The translations under genes were made by a program, and so were the position numbers. Below the pieces are notes generated by a model, which was not told the DNA's origin, searched no databases, and worked only from the letters and a program-made list of their open reading frames with translations. 64,000 bases of DNA from an uncultured Dysosmobacter sp. (GTDB lineage: Bacteria > Bacillota > Clostridia > Oscillospirales > Oscillospiraceae), in NCBI GenBank assembly GCA_934563745.1, contig CAKTHE010000008.1, forward strand, positions 1 to 64,000, read 5' to 3'. Positions 19,447-27,977 of this stretch are shown here, piece after piece. How positions within the stretch are numbered: position 1 is the stretch's first letter; every line of letters begins with the position of its first letter.

Positions 19447-20499
19447 ATGGCAGCTGTCAAAAAAGGGAGCCGCGCCAACGCGGCTTTTCAAAAATTCAAA
19501 TCGGATCTTGCCGCCGGTACTCCCGGACAGGCTTATATTTTCTACGGGGAGGAGAGCTATCTCCGGGAATACTATCTGGGAGAACTGCGCAGAAAGCTGG
19601 TTCCAGATGCATTCGCTGAGTTCAACTATCACCGGATGGAGGGGCGGGATCTGACCGTTCAGGAGCTGGCCGACGCGGCTGAGGCAATGCCGATGCTGGC
19701 AGACCGGACGCTGGTGGTCGTTTCCGACTACGATCTTTTTAAACTGAATGAAGAGCAGCGCAGCCAGCTGATTGCGCTGCTGGAGGATCTTCCGCCGTAT
19801 GTGTGCCTGGTGTTTGTTTACAGCACGGTGCCCTATCAGCCCAACCGGACGCTGAAGAAGCTTTGCAAGGCGCTGGCGGACCATGTGGAGACAGTGGAGT
19901 TCCGCCCGGCGGACAACAATGACCTGATCGACTGGATCGGTCGGCGCTTCCGGGCCTTGGGAAAGGACATCGACCGTGCCACGGCAGAATACCTGATCTT
20001 CTTGTGCGGAAGCCTGATGACCGGCCTGATTCCTGAGATCCAGAAGATTGCCGCGTATGCCCGGGGCGGCCGGATCACCCAAAAGGACATTGACGCAGTG
20101 GCGGATCCGGTCCTGTCGGCAGAGGTTTTCCGTCTTTCCGACGCGGTCCTGGCAGGGAATTACGATCGGGCCGCCTCCATTTTGGGGGATCTTCTGAAAA
20201 TGCAGACGGAGCCGATCCTGATTCTGAGTATGCTGGGCAGCCAGCTGCGGCGGATCTATACGGCCCGCCTGGCCATCGAAAGCGGAAAGGACCGCTGCTG
20301 GCTGATGGATCTTTGGGGATATAAGTCCGACTATCCGGTGCGGCTGCTGCTGGATGCGGCCCGGAAGACCAGCAGAGACTGGTGTGCCGGTGCCGTGAAG
20401 ATGTGCCAGACCCTGGACAAGCGGCTCAAAAGCGAGACCGGAACGGACGCGGCCAATGAACTGAAGCTGCTGCTGGCCCGGCTGGCAGAGTCCCGGTGA
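19447..20499 (+). CDS. holA: DNA polymerase III subunit delta
   Basis: Clamp-loader subunit of 350 residues that opens the beta sliding clamp. QAYIFYGEESYLREYYL near residue 28 is the family N-terminal ATPase-like pattern; a degenerate P-loop is expected. PVLSAEVFRLSDAVLAGN and the C-terminal collar helices follow (QLRRIYTARLA). It lies in the usual clostridial order comEC-holA. The ribosome site is weak (GGGTGA). Confidence 0.93.
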   Translation: MAAVKKGSRANAAFQKFKSDLAAGTPGQAYIFYGEESYLREYYLGELRRKLVPDAFAEFNYHRMEGRDLTVQELADAAEAMPMLADRTLVVVSDYDLFKLNEEQRSQLIALLEDLPPYVCLVFVYSTVPYQPNRTLKKLCKALADHVETVEFRPADNNDLIDWIGRRFRALGKDIDRATAEYLIFLCGSLMTGLIPEIQKIAAYARGGRITQKDIDAVADPVLSAEVFRLSDAVLAGNYDRAASILGDLLKMQTEPILILSMLGSQLRRIYTARLAIESGKDRCWLMDLWGYKSDYPVRLLLDAARKTSRDWCAGAVKMCQTLDKRLKSETGTDAANELKLLLARLAESR

Positions 20500-20509
20500 G
20501 GAGCGCGAC

Positions 20510-21106
20510 ATGAAGAAGATTCGGGAAGTCATCGTTGTGGAGGGGCGCTACGACAAAAATACGCTTGCCCAGATCGTGGATGCCACCATTGTTCCGGTGG
20601 GCGGCTTTTCCGTTTTTCACGACCGGGAGAAGCTGGAGCTGCTGCGTACGCTGGCGGAGGCCCGGGGACTGATCGTACTGACGGACGGGGACGGCGCGGG
20701 CTTTGTGATCCGGAACTATCTCAAAGGCGCACTGCCGAAGGAGAAGATCCGTCAGGCCTATATTCCGGACGTATACGGAAAGGAGCGCCGCAAGCGCAGG
20801 CCGGGGAAGGAAGGCAAGCTGGGCGTGGAGGGAATGAAGCCGGAGGTGCTTTTAAAGGCGCTGGAGCAGGCCGGTGCCACTTTTGAAGGAGAGGCCCGGA
20901 ATCCCCGCTCGGAACAGCCGCCCATCACCAAGGCGGACCTTTTTGCGCTGGGCCTGACCGGGCAGCCGGACAGTGCCCGGCGCAGGGCAGCCCTGCAAAA
21001 GGAGCTCTCTCTGCCGGAGCATTTGACGGCAAACGCACTTTTGGAGGTACTGAATATCCTTTTCAGCAGAGAGGAATTTCTGGACCGCTTTGCCGAAAAA
21101 GACTGA
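20510..21106 (+). CDS. rnmV: Ribonuclease M5
   Basis: TOPRIM nuclease of 198 residues that matures 5S rRNA. The TOPRIM glutamate is in IVVEGRYDK (about 8-16) and the acidic DxD in LTDGDGAGF near 60. IPDVYGKERRKR and a basic C-terminal domain likely contact 5S rRNA/uL18. It begins 10 bp after holA with GAGGAG. A primase would be much larger, so M5 is the fitting call. No ksgA follows, unlike in Bacillus. Confidence 0.93.
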   Translation: MKKIREVIVVEGRYDKNTLAQIVDATIVPVGGFSVFHDREKLELLRTLAEARGLIVLTDGDGAGFVIRNYLKGALPKEKIRQAYIPDVYGKERRKRRPGKEGKLGVEGMKPEVLLKALEQAGATFEGEARNPRSEQPPITKADLFALGLTGQPDSARRRAALQKELSLPEHLTANALLEVLNILFSREEFLDRFAEKD

Positions 21107-21141
21107 ATGCGGAATGTAAATTTTGGCGCACCCGCTTTTTT

Positions 21142-21169
21142 TCGACAAAATTCGCGCTTTTCCTATGAT
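21142..21169 (+). promoter_or_regulatory. Probable sigma-A promoter of the 83-residue gene
   Basis: TCGACA (21142-21147), a 16-bp spacer and TATGAT (21164-21169); each box differs from consensus at one place. Confidence 0.6.
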
Positions 21170-21228
21170 ACGCTTCTTTCCATAAAATTTGAGCGGAAGA
21201 AAAGATGAGGAAAGGAGCGCAATGTGAC

Positions 21229-21480
21229 ATGCGTACGTATTTGGTGAGAAGAAAGTATTTCAGGAACACGGTATTGAATTATCTTCTTTTGATTGACCCG
21301 GTGGGGCAGCAGGCAGAGGCTTACGGGATCTGCGTAGCCAGTGAAGACGGAATGACCTGCGCGGTGAAGCGGATCAGCTTTTCGCAGGTCCGGGTGTTTG
21401 CCCTGCTGGAGCGGCTGATCCGGAACAGTGTAACGCCGGTGACACTGCGCGACGTGGTGGAGGATTGGCTGCTTGAGTAA
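21229..21480 (+). CDS. Small conserved protein, possibly DUF6514 family
   Basis: An 83-residue protein, MRTYLVRRKYFRN onward, with NYLLLIDPVG, AYGICV and the ending VTPVTLRDVVEDWLLE. This layout (a beta-rich front with a YGI motif, then two helices and a DVVEDWL tail) resembles the clostridial DUF6514 family; I give this at moderate confidence. Function unknown. The ATG at 21229 follows AAAGGAG at about 12 nt; an in-frame ATG at 21205 would add eight residues. It has its own promoter and is followed by the glnS promoter. Confidence 0.72.
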   Translation: MRTYLVRRKYFRNTVLNYLLLIDPVGQQAEAYGICVASEDGMTCAVKRISFSQVRVFALLERLIRNSVTPVTLRDVVEDWLLE

Positions 21481-21508
21481 AAGAACCGTTCTGCGCATCG
21501 GGGGCCCC

Positions 21509-21537
21509 TTGCTTTTTTGAAAAGAGTCCTATATAAT
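21509..21537 (+). promoter_or_regulatory. Probable glnS promoter
   Basis: TTGCTT (21509-21514), 17-bp spacer, TATAAT (21532-21537). The -10 is perfect, the -35 poor. The start codon is 100 bp further on. Confidence 0.6.
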
Positions 21538-21636
21538 AATCCTCTATGAAAAGCGAAGGAGACGGCCGACGCTGCGGCTGTGACCGTTGCCTGCCGCGAG
21601 GATATTTGATCAAGCGTAAGGAAGGAAGGGCGGCCC

Positions 21637-23331
21637 ATGGCTGACGAAAAGACGATGCTCCCGGCGGAGGAGAGCGGGAAAAATTTTATCCATGCATTTA
21701 TTGAGGAGGACATCGCGCCCGGCGGCCAGTTCGAGGGGATGACGGTTCATACGCGTTTCCCGCCGGAGCCGAACGGCTATCTGCATATCGGACACTGCAA
21801 GGCCCTGACTATTGACTTCGGGACCGCGGAAAAATACGGCGGTCTGTGCAATCTGCGTATGGACGATACGAACCCCAGCAAGGAAGATACCGAGTATGTG
21901 GACGCCATCAAGGAGGATATTCACTGGCTGGGATTTGACTGGGATGACCGGTTTTTCTATGCCTCGGATTACTTTGACGTAATGTATGCGTGCGCGGTCG
22001 GCCTGATCAAAAAGGGCCTGGCCTACGTTTGCCAGCTGACTCCGGATGAAATGCGGGATATGCGCGGCGATTTGACGCATCCGGCCCGCAGCCCCTACCG
22101 GGACCGTCCCATTGAAGAGAGCCTGGATCTGTTTGCCCGCATGAAGGCCGGCGAGTTTGAAAACGGCGCCATGACGCTGCGGGCCAAAATCGACCTGAAC
22201 TCCGGCAATTTCAATATGCGCGATCCGGTGATCTATCGGATCAATCACGCGTCGCACCACCGCACGGGGGACAAGTGGTGCATCTATCCGATGTACGATT
22301 TTGCCCATCCCATTGAAGATGCCATGGAGCATATCACACATTCGCTGTGCTCGCTGGAGTTTGAGGCGCACCGCCCGCTCTACAACTGGGTCGTGGAGCA
22401 TTGTGATGTGCCGGCCAAGCCCCGCCAGATCGAATTTGCCCGGCTGGGCATCACCTATACGGTCATGAGCAAGCGCAAGCTGCGCCAGCTGGTGGAGGAG
22501 CAGCGCGTTTCCGGCTGGGATGACCCCCGGATGCCGACCCTGTGCGGGCTGCGCCGCAGAGGGTATACCCCCCGTTCTATCCGCAATTTCTGCGACCGGA
22601 TCGGCGTTTCCAAGGCGGATTCCACTGTGGACTTCGCGTTTTTGGAGCATTGCCTGCGGGAGGATCTCAACGAAAACGCACAGCGTACGATGGCGGTGCT
22701 GCGGCCCGTCAAGCTGACCATTACCAATTATCCCGCCGGAAAGAGCGAACGGGTCCGGGTGGAAAACAATCCCCTGCACCCGGAGGCCGGCAGCCGTGAG
22801 ATCAGCTTTTCCGGCAGCCTGTGGATTGAGGCGGATGACTTTATGGAGACGCCGGTTCCCAAGTACAAGCGCCTGTTCCCCGGCGGGCCGGAGTGCCGCC
22901 TGAAGGGGGCGTACCTGATCACCTGCACCGGCTGCGTCAAGGACGAGCAGGGCCGCGTGACGGAGGTTTTGTGTGAGTATGATCCGGACTCCCGGGGCGG
23001 GGATCCCGCAGATGGCCGCAAGGTAAAGGGCGCCACGATCCACTGGGTGGATGCGCAGACTGCGGTGGATGCGGAGGTCCGCCTGTATGACAATCTCTTC
23101 CTGGACCCGGATCCTGACGGAGCGGATAAAAACTTCCTGGATTATTTGAACCCCGACTCGCTGGAAGTCCTGCAGGGCTGCAAGGTGGAGCCGGAGCTGA
23201 AGGAGGCCAAGGCGCCGGCCAGCTTCCAGTTTATGCGCCTGGGCTATTTCTGCCCGGACAGCCGGGATTCTTCTCCGGAGCATCCGGTGTTCAACCGCAG
23301 CGTCTCTTTAAAGGACGGCTTTAAGAAATAA
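21637..23331 (+). CDS. glnS: Glutaminyl-tRNA synthetase
   Basis: Class I synthetase of 564 residues. [19 protein letters not shown] (about 48-66) holds the HIGH motif. MDDTNPSKE follows, and the KMSKS loop appears as VMSKRK near 270. The strict GlnRS features, with the GlnRS-type anticodon-binding beta barrels in the C-terminal 200 residues, separate it from GluRS. Most Firmicutes make Gln-tRNA indirectly through GatCAB, so GlnRS here belongs to the subset of Clostridia that acquired it. GGAAGGAAGGG precedes the ATG. Confidence 0.96.
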   Translation: MADEKTMLPAEESGKNFIHAFIEEDIAPGGQFEGMTVHTRFPPEPNGYLHIGHCKALTIDFGTAEKYGGLCNLRMDDTNPSKEDTEYVDAIKEDIHWLGFDWDDRFFYASDYFDVMYACAVGLIKKGLAYVCQLTPDEMRDMRGDLTHPARSPYRDRPIEESLDLFARMKAGEFENGAMTLRAKIDLNSGNFNMRDPVIYRINHASHHRTGDKWCIYPMYDFAHPIEDAMEHITHSLCSLEFEAHRPLYNWVVEHCDVPAKPRQIEFARLGITYTVMSKRKLRQLVEEQRVSGWDDPRMPTLCGLRRRGYTPRSIRNFCDRIGVSKADSTVDFAFLEHCLREDLNENAQRTMAVLRPVKLTITNYPAGKSERVRVENNPLHPEAGSREISFSGSLWIEADDFMETPVPKYKRLFPGGPECRLKGAYLITCTGCVKDEQGRVTEVLCEYDPDSRGGDPADGRKVKGATIHWVDAQTAVDAEVRLYDNLFLDPDPDGADKNFLDYLNPDSLEVLQGCKVEPELKEAKAPASFQFMRLGYFCPDSRDSSPEHPVFNRSVSLKDGFKK

Positions 23332-23335
23332 ACGC

Positions 23336-23368
23336 AAAAAAGCGGAGTGCTTCTGCGCTCCGCTTTTT
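23336..23368. terminator. Bidirectional terminator between glnS and the thioesterase
   Basis: GCGGAGTGC pairs with GCGCTCCGC (one G-T pair) around TTCT, with A run before and T run after, serving the two convergent genes. Confidence 0.9.
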
Positions 23369-23396
23369 CATAAGACCGGAAGAAGGATCAATCTGC

Positions 23397-23816
23397 TCAA
23401 AACTCGATGGGGGTCCCGAGAGAGTAAAATGTGAAGCTGCCCTTTCCCAGCAGAGTCTGATTCTGATCGAAGATCTGCACCTCATATACGGATACGGTCC
23501 GGCCGTGCTTGACCTCCGTGGCCACGGCGGTCAAACGGTCACCCGTATGCGCGCTGCGGAAGAACTCATAGCTGGCGCCCAGCGTGACGGCCATATGGCC
23601 GTGCGAAGCGGAAGCAGAGGCGCAGGCTGTGTCCGCCATGGAGAAGTAAACGCCGCCGTGCGTGATCGCACCCGGATTCAGATCCCGCTCCGTTATGGTC
23701 TTGGAGACCCGGGCGGTCCCGGGGCCGATCTCTTCCACAACAATGCCCAGCTGTTTGGCATACGGGTTGTGGGTATTGCGGTATTGCAAAATTTTCAGAT
23801 AATCAACGGAATCCAT
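23397..23816 (-). CDS. PaaI family hotdog-fold thioesterase
   Basis: Acyl-CoA thioesterase-like protein of 139 residues. The hotdog signature is NPGAITHGGVYFSMADTACA (about 47-66), with the Asn/Gly/His-Gly-Gly pattern of PaaI enzymes, and a second conserved strand region, GDRLTAVATEVKHGRTVSVYE. The substrate is not predictable; aryl- or medium-chain acyl-CoA is common. AGGAAGGGG precedes the ATG. It lies downstream of sigG but has its own promoter. Confidence 0.9.
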   Translation of the reverse strand: MDSVDYLKILQYRNTHNPYAKQLGIVVEEIGPGTARVSKTITERDLNPGAITHGGVYFSMADTACASASASHGHMAVTLGASYEFFRSAHTGDRLTAVATEVKHGRTVSVYEVQIFDQNQTLLGKGSFTFYSLGTPIEF

Positions 23817-23854
23817 AAAGGTCCCCTTCCTGCGCAGGGCATGAAATTTTCCTT

Positions 23855-23883
23855 ATTTTAGCGCGTATTTCCGGCGCCGTCAA
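23855..23883 (-). promoter_or_regulatory. Sigma-A promoter of the thioesterase gene
   Basis: Leftward TTGACG (23883-23878), 17-bp spacer, TAAAAT (23860-23855), each one mismatch from consensus, between sigG and the thioesterase. Confidence 0.75.
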
Positions 23884-23912
23884 ATTTTTGCGCAAAAAAG
23901 GGTGGGAAGGGA

Positions 23913-24683
23913 TCACAGATTTTTTTTGATGGTGTTGATTGCGCCCTTTTCCAGGCGGCTTACCTGAGCTTGCGAGATGCCTACTTCGGCAGAGACCTCC
24001 ATCTGCGTCTTTCCCTCGTAAAAGCGCAGGCTGAGGATCCGGCGCTCCCGCCCGGAGAGATGCTGCACGGCCTCTTTCAGGGCGATTTGGTCGATCCAGC
24101 TTTCGTCGCTGCTGCGCGGATCCCGCACCTGGTCCATCATGCAGGTGGCGTCCCCACCGTCTGAGTAGATAGGCTCATAAAGGGAAACGGGATCGACAAT
24201 GGCATCCATGGCAAAGACGACCTCCTCCCTGGGGATCCCCAGTTCGGCAGCGATCTGTTCCACCGTGGGCTCCCGCTGGGACAATGAGAGCAGCTTTTCC
24301 CGGGCCTGAAGGACCCGGTAAGCCGTGTCCCGCATACTGCGGGAGACCCGGATGGCACTGTTGTCCCGCAGATAACGGCGGATCTCGCCGACGATCATAG
24401 GGACACCGTAAGTGGAAAAGCGGACCGGCTGGGAAATGTCAAAATTATCAATGGCTTTGATCAGGCCGACACAACCGACCTGAAAGAGATCGTCCACATT
24501 TTCTCCGCGGTTCAGAAACTTCTGGATAACGGAGAGGACCAGCCGCAGATTTCCCTCGATCAGCTGCTCCCGGGCAGAGGCATCACCGGCCTTTGCTTTT
24601 TTCAAAAGCGCCATGGTCTCCTCGTTTTTCAATACCTTCAGCTTGGCTGTGTTCACGCCGCAGATCTCCACTTTTCCCTGCAT
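23913..24683 (-). CDS. sigG: Sporulation sigma factor SigG
   Basis: Forespore-specific RNA polymerase sigma factor of 256 residues that switches on late forespore genes. The N-terminal KVEICGVNTAKLKVL (about 4-18) is the sequence that marks SigG against SigF, SigE and SigK. Region 2 includes DDLFQVGCVGLIKAIDNFD and FSTYGVPMIVGEIRRYLRD, region 3 QIAAELG, and region 4 GISQAQVSRLEKGAI near the C-terminus. AGGAGGT lies before the ATG. It is divergent from ymxH and is preceded by a sigma-F promoter. spoIIGA/sigE are not adjacent. Confidence 0.96.
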   Translation of the reverse strand: MQGKVEICGVNTAKLKVLKNEETMALLKKAKAGDASAREQLIEGNLRLVLSVIQKFLNRGENVDDLFQVGCVGLIKAIDNFDISQPVRFSTYGVPMIVGEIRRYLRDNSAIRVSRSMRDTAYRVLQAREKLLSLSQREPTVEQIAAELGIPREEVVFAMDAIVDPVSLYEPIYSDGGDATCMMDQVRDPRSSDESWIDQIALKEAVQHLSGRERRILSLRFYEGKTQMEVSAEVGISQAQVSRLEKGAINTIKKNL

Positions 24684-24722
24684 GCAATCCGACCTCCTGC
24701 GATCCTGGATTCACCTGCACCT

Positions 24723-24752
24723 CAGTATTTCCGCCGTGGATTTTTCCTATAC
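24723..24752 (-). promoter_or_regulatory. Sigma-F promoter of sigG
   Basis: Reading leftwards: GTATA (24752-24748), exactly 15 bp, GGAAATACTG (24732-24723). This fits the sigma-F consensus GYATA-N15-GGnnAnAnTR at every defined position. The transcript would start near 24716, about 33 nt before the sigG start. In Bacillus sigG is also sigma-F-dependent. Confidence 0.82.
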
Positions 24753-24838
24753 TGGGAGCTTTTGGCGATTTCCGCCGCCGCCTGCGGCATAGGACTTGCG
24801 GGGTAGGGCATAGAGTGTTGCGGGAGGAGGGAGGCACC

Positions 24839-25123
24839 ATGCAGTGCAGGATACGGGATATGCGGTGCAAGGAAGTGATCAACGTCTGTGACGGCTGCCG
24901 CCTGGGTTATGTCTCCGATTTGGAGCTGCGGCTGCCGGAGGGAGATATCTGTGCGCTGATCGTATACGGTCCGCCGCGCTTTTTCGGCCTCTTCGGAAGG
25001 GGAGAGGAGTACTATATTCCCTGGGAGTGCATTCAGCGCGTGGGGGATGATATCATTCTCATCGATAAGCCCTTTCAGCGCCGGGATCCGTCTGCAGAGC
25101 GCAAGCGGCACCGAAAATTCTGA
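24839..25123 (+). CDS. YlmC/YmxH family sporulation protein (PRC-barrel)
   Basis: A 94-residue PRC-barrel protein. MRCKEVINVCDGCRLGYVSDLEL near the start is the family signature (RxKEVINxxdGxRLGyvsDle; written here as overlapping parts MRCKEVINVCDG and RLGYVSDLEL). The YIPWECIQRVGDDIILID ending is also typical. Such genes are conserved in spore formers and linked to sporulation, but their biochemical role is unknown. A long purine-rich GGGAGGAGGGAGG precedes the ATG; a longer upstream frame is rejected. GCATAGG and CATAGAGT (24787-24816) form a weak sigma-E-like pair upstream. Confidence 0.9.
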   Translation: MQCRIRDMRCKEVINVCDGCRLGYVSDLELRLPEGDICALIVYGPPRFFGLFGRGEEYYIPWECIQRVGDDIILIDKPFQRRDPSAERKRHRKF

Positions 25124-25213
25124 ATGGAAACAGCTGCTTTCAAAATTCCCCGGGGATTTGCCTGAAAGGGGCGCAAAATACGTATTATTTTTCATATTTT
25201 GAAGAAGAAATAC

Positions 25214-25242
25214 TTGCAAGAACTCCCTAAACGTGCTATTAT
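25214..25242 (+). promoter_or_regulatory. Promoter of the rpsB-tsf operon
   Basis: TTGCAA (25214-25219), 17-bp spacer, TATTAT (25237-25242). About 110 nt of leader separate it from rpsB; ribosomal protein S2 leaders are often autoregulatory, but I cannot identify a defined structure here. Confidence 0.75.
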
Positions 25243-25355
25243 ATTTCAGCATTCCGCGTGGTCGTGGATTTTCTGTCTGTGTTCGGAAACGGATTGGCAG
25301 CGAAGAGGAAGCGGCCAGAGGTACAAACTAAATGAAACTGGAGGAACAAAAAACA

Positions 25356-26087
25356 ATGGCAAACTCGAATGTCGTATCCATGAAAGCCCTGCTGGAGGCA
25401 GGCGTCCACTTCGGTCATCAGACCCGCCGCTGGAACCCCAAGATGGCTCCGTATATCTATACCGAGCGCAACGGCATTTATATCGTGGACCTGCAGAAGA
25501 CCGTCAAGAAGCTGGAAGAGGCCTATGCCTTCGTGCGTGAGCTCAGCGAGAGCGGCCAGTCTCTGCTGTTTGTCGGTACCAAGAAGCAGGCGCAGGAAGC
25601 CATCAAGGAAGAGGCGACCCGCTGCGGTCAGTATTATGTCAACGCCCGTTGGCTGGGCGGCATGATGACCAACTTCAAGACCATGCGCACCCGCGTTGAC
25701 CGCCTGAATCAGCTCAAGACCATGCAGGCCGACGGCACCTTTGATATGCTTCCCAAGAAGGAAGTCATGAAGCACCTGGGCGAGATTGAGAAGCTGGAGA
25801 AGTATCTGGGCGGCGTGAAGGAAATGAAGAAGCTGCCCGGCGCCCTGTTCATCGTGGATACCCGCAAGGAGCGCAACGCCATTGCCGAGGCGCACAAGCT
25901 GGGCATCCCCGTGGTGGCCATCGCCGATACCAACTGCGATCCCGATGAGATCGATTATGTGATCCCCGGCAACGATGACGCCATCCGCGCCATTAAGCTG
26001 ATCTCTTCCATCATGGCCAACGCCGTGCTGGAGGGTAAGCAGGGCGAGCAGGATGCGGAAGCTGCTGCTCCCGAGGCTGCCGAATAA
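25356..26087 (+). CDS. rpsB: 30S ribosomal protein S2
   Basis: Small-subunit protein uS2 of 243 residues, which joins late at the 30S neck. The family start is [20 protein letters not shown]; the [16 protein letters not shown] and [19 protein letters not shown] segments are also conserved. The C-terminal tail is acidic and Ala-rich ([14 protein letters not shown]). GGAGG lies 9 nt upstream of the chosen ATG. The usual partner tsf follows. Confidence 0.98.
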   Translation: MANSNVVSMKALLEAGVHFGHQTRRWNPKMAPYIYTERNGIYIVDLQKTVKKLEEAYAFVRELSESGQSLLFVGTKKQAQEAIKEEATRCGQYYVNARWLGGMMTNFKTMRTRVDRLNQLKTMQADGTFDMLPKKEVMKHLGEIEKLEKYLGGVKEMKKLPGALFIVDTRKERNAIAEAHKLGIPVVAIADTNCDPDEIDYVIPGNDDAIRAIKLISSIMANAVLEGKQGEQDAEAAAPEAAE

Positions 26088-26147
26088 TTATCAGAAGACA
26101 AGCGGAAGGCTTTCCTTCCGAAATACAAGAAATTGGAGGAACTGAAA

Positions 26148-27062
26148 ATGGCTTTTACTGCCGCAGATGTTAAGAACCTGCGTGAGATGACCGGCGTCGG
26201 CATGATGGACTGCAAGAAGGCCCTGACCGCGTCTGACGGCGATATTGACAAGGCAATCGAATGGCTGCGTGAAAAGGGCATGGCCGCCTCCGCCAAGAAG
26301 GCCGGCCGCATCGCGGCCGAGGGTATGGCTTATGCCGCCGTGTACGATGGCGTGGGCGTTGTGGTCGAGGTCAACGCGGAAACGGACTTTGTCGGCAAGA
26401 ACGAGAAGTTTGTCGAGTTCGTCAAGGGTGTGGCCGCCACCGTCGCGAAGGAGAATCCCGCGGATCTGGCCGCTCTGATGGAGTGCAAGTATCTGGATAC
26501 GGACCTGACTGTGACCCAGGAGCAGCAGGAGATGGTTCTGGTCATCGGCGAGAATATCAAGGTTCGCCGCTTTGCCCGCTTTGCGGATGGCTTCTCGGTC
26601 CCCTATATCCATGCCGGCGGCAAGATCGGCGTGCTGGTGAACCTGCAGGTCGAGGGCGGCGTGGACGCCACGGAGATCGGCAAGGACGTTGCCATGCAGA
26701 TCGCGGCCCTCAACCCCCGCTTCTGGGATAAGTCCCAGGTGACGGAGGATGTCCTGGAGGAAGAGAAGAAGATCGTTCTGGCTCAGATGGACAATGATCC
26801 CAAGATGGCCTCCAAGCCCGCACAGGTGAAGGAGAAGATCGCTCTGGGCAAGATGAATAAGTTCTATTCCGAGAACTGCCTGCTGCAGCAGGAGTTCGTG
26901 AAGGACAGCTCCATGAGCGTCGAGAAGTATATTGCTTCTGCGGCCAAGGCTCTGGGCGGCACGGTCACCTTCAAGGATGCCGTTCGCTTTGAGAAGGGCG
27001 AGGGCATCGAGAAGAAGGAAGAAAACTTCGCCGATGAGATCGCCAAGATGGTGAAGGGCTGA
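26148..27062 (+). CDS. tsf: Elongation factor Ts
   Basis: Guanine-nucleotide exchange factor for EF-Tu, 304 residues. The N-terminal UBA-like domain (DVKNLREMTGVGMMDCKKAL, about 6-25) is followed by the conserved ETDFVGKN near 83, which contacts EF-Tu, and a two-part dimerisation core. The usual operon after rpsB. In the 60-bp gap a short GGAAGG/CCTTCC hairpin could adjust the ratio of the two proteins. GGAGG before the ATG. Confidence 0.98.
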   Translation: MAFTAADVKNLREMTGVGMMDCKKALTASDGDIDKAIEWLREKGMAASAKKAGRIAAEGMAYAAVYDGVGVVVEVNAETDFVGKNEKFVEFVKGVAATVAKENPADLAALMECKYLDTDLTVTQEQQEMVLVIGENIKVRRFARFADGFSVPYIHAGGKIGVLVNLQVEGGVDATEIGKDVAMQIAALNPRFWDKSQVTEDVLEEEKKIVLAQMDNDPKMASKPAQVKEKIALGKMNKFYSENCLLQQEFVKDSSMSVEKYIASAAKALGGTVTFKDAVRFEKGEGIEKKEENFADEIAKMVKG

Positions 27063-27086
27063 TTCGGGCTCTGCTTGAACGCATAA

Positions 27087-27121
27087 GGAAGACCCATGCC
27101 GACCGGCATGGGTCTTCTTTT
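27087..27121 (+). terminator. Terminator of rpsB-tsf
   Basis: GAAGACCCATGCC (27088-27100) pairs perfectly with GGCATGGGTCTTC (27105-27117) around GACC, followed by TTTT. Confidence 0.93.
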
Positions 27122-27240
27122 CTGAGTACGTGCCGGAGGGACGGGAAGGCGCCTGAAAGAATTGCCGCCGCGTACTTTTGCACCGGCGGAAAAAGCGCTG
27201 CCGGCGACCTGCTCAAAAGGAGGATCCTGGGGGCAGCATC

Positions 27241-27269
27241 TTGTATTTTGGGCAAATTCCTGCTATAAT
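27241..27269 (+). promoter_or_regulatory. Promoter of the M50-scpAB operon
   Basis: TTGTAT (27241-27246), 17-bp spacer, TATAAT (27264-27269). The predicted start near 27276 lies after an in-frame ATG at 27273, which supports the GTG at 27306 as the true M50 start. Confidence 0.75.
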
Positions 27270-27305
27270 AAAATGAAGTATGCAAGAAACCGGGAGGAAC
27301 GCGCC

Positions 27306-27965
27306 GTGGGCCATTACCTGCAAAATCTGATCCAGCAGTTGGATATCCAGTCGTTGGGGGATGCGCTGACGCGGGCTCTGGCGATCCTTCTTTGCCTGAG
27401 TGTTCACGAGACCTGCCATGGGCTGGCGGCGCTGGCTTTGGGGGACCCCACCGCGAAACGAATGCATCGGCTTTCCCTGAACCCGCTGCAGCACATTGAC
27501 TGGCTGGGCCTTCTGATGATGTTTACGGTAGGGTTTGGCTGGGCAAAACCGGTCCCGGTTGATATGCGCTATTTTAAAAAGCCGAAGCAGGGCATGGCGA
27601 TCACTGCGCTGGCCGGGCCGCTCTCTAATTTTGTCTTGGCGTTTGTGTGCGTTTTGATCGGTAAGGTAATTTACCTTTACGCTCCTTATAACGCAATATT
27701 TGACTGGATTTTTTCCTTCTGCCTTTTTTCGGTGGCGCCACTGTCTGTCGGACTGGGACTTTTTAATCTGATCCCGATCCCTCCGCTGGACGGTTCTAAG
27801 GTTGCCGCGGTGCTGCTGCCGGACCGGGCCTATGCCTGGCAGATGCGGTATGAGCGCTTTGGAATGCTGCTTTTGCTGGCCCTTTCCGCTCTGGACGTGG
27901 GCAGCAATCTGATCAGCGGCGGGATCTATGCGATTTATTCCGGCATGGTCAATCTGATATTCTGA
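27306..27965 (+). CDS. Site-2 protease family (M50) membrane metalloprotease
   Basis: Integral membrane protease of 219 residues. The zinc motif is VHETCHG (HExxH) near residue 35, with the second motif NLIPIPPLDGSK near 157 supplying the Asp ligand. Several hydrophobic segments are consistent with the YdiL/YwhC-type S2P family that sits ahead of scpA in many Clostridia. The substrate is unknown. A GTG start at 27306 with GGGAGG 9 nt upstream is chosen over ATG 27273 because of the promoter position. Confidence 0.88.
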   Translation: MGHYLQNLIQQLDIQSLGDALTRALAILLCLSVHETCHGLAALALGDPTAKRMHRLSLNPLQHIDWLGLLMMFTVGFGWAKPVPVDMRYFKKPKQGMAITALAGPLSNFVLAFVCVLIGKVIYLYAPYNAIFDWIFSFCLFSVAPLSVGLGLFNLIPIPPLDGSKVAAVLLPDRAYAWQMRYERFGMLLLLALSALDVGSNLISGGIYAIYSGMVNLIF

Positions 27966-27977
27966 GGGGGTGCGGTT

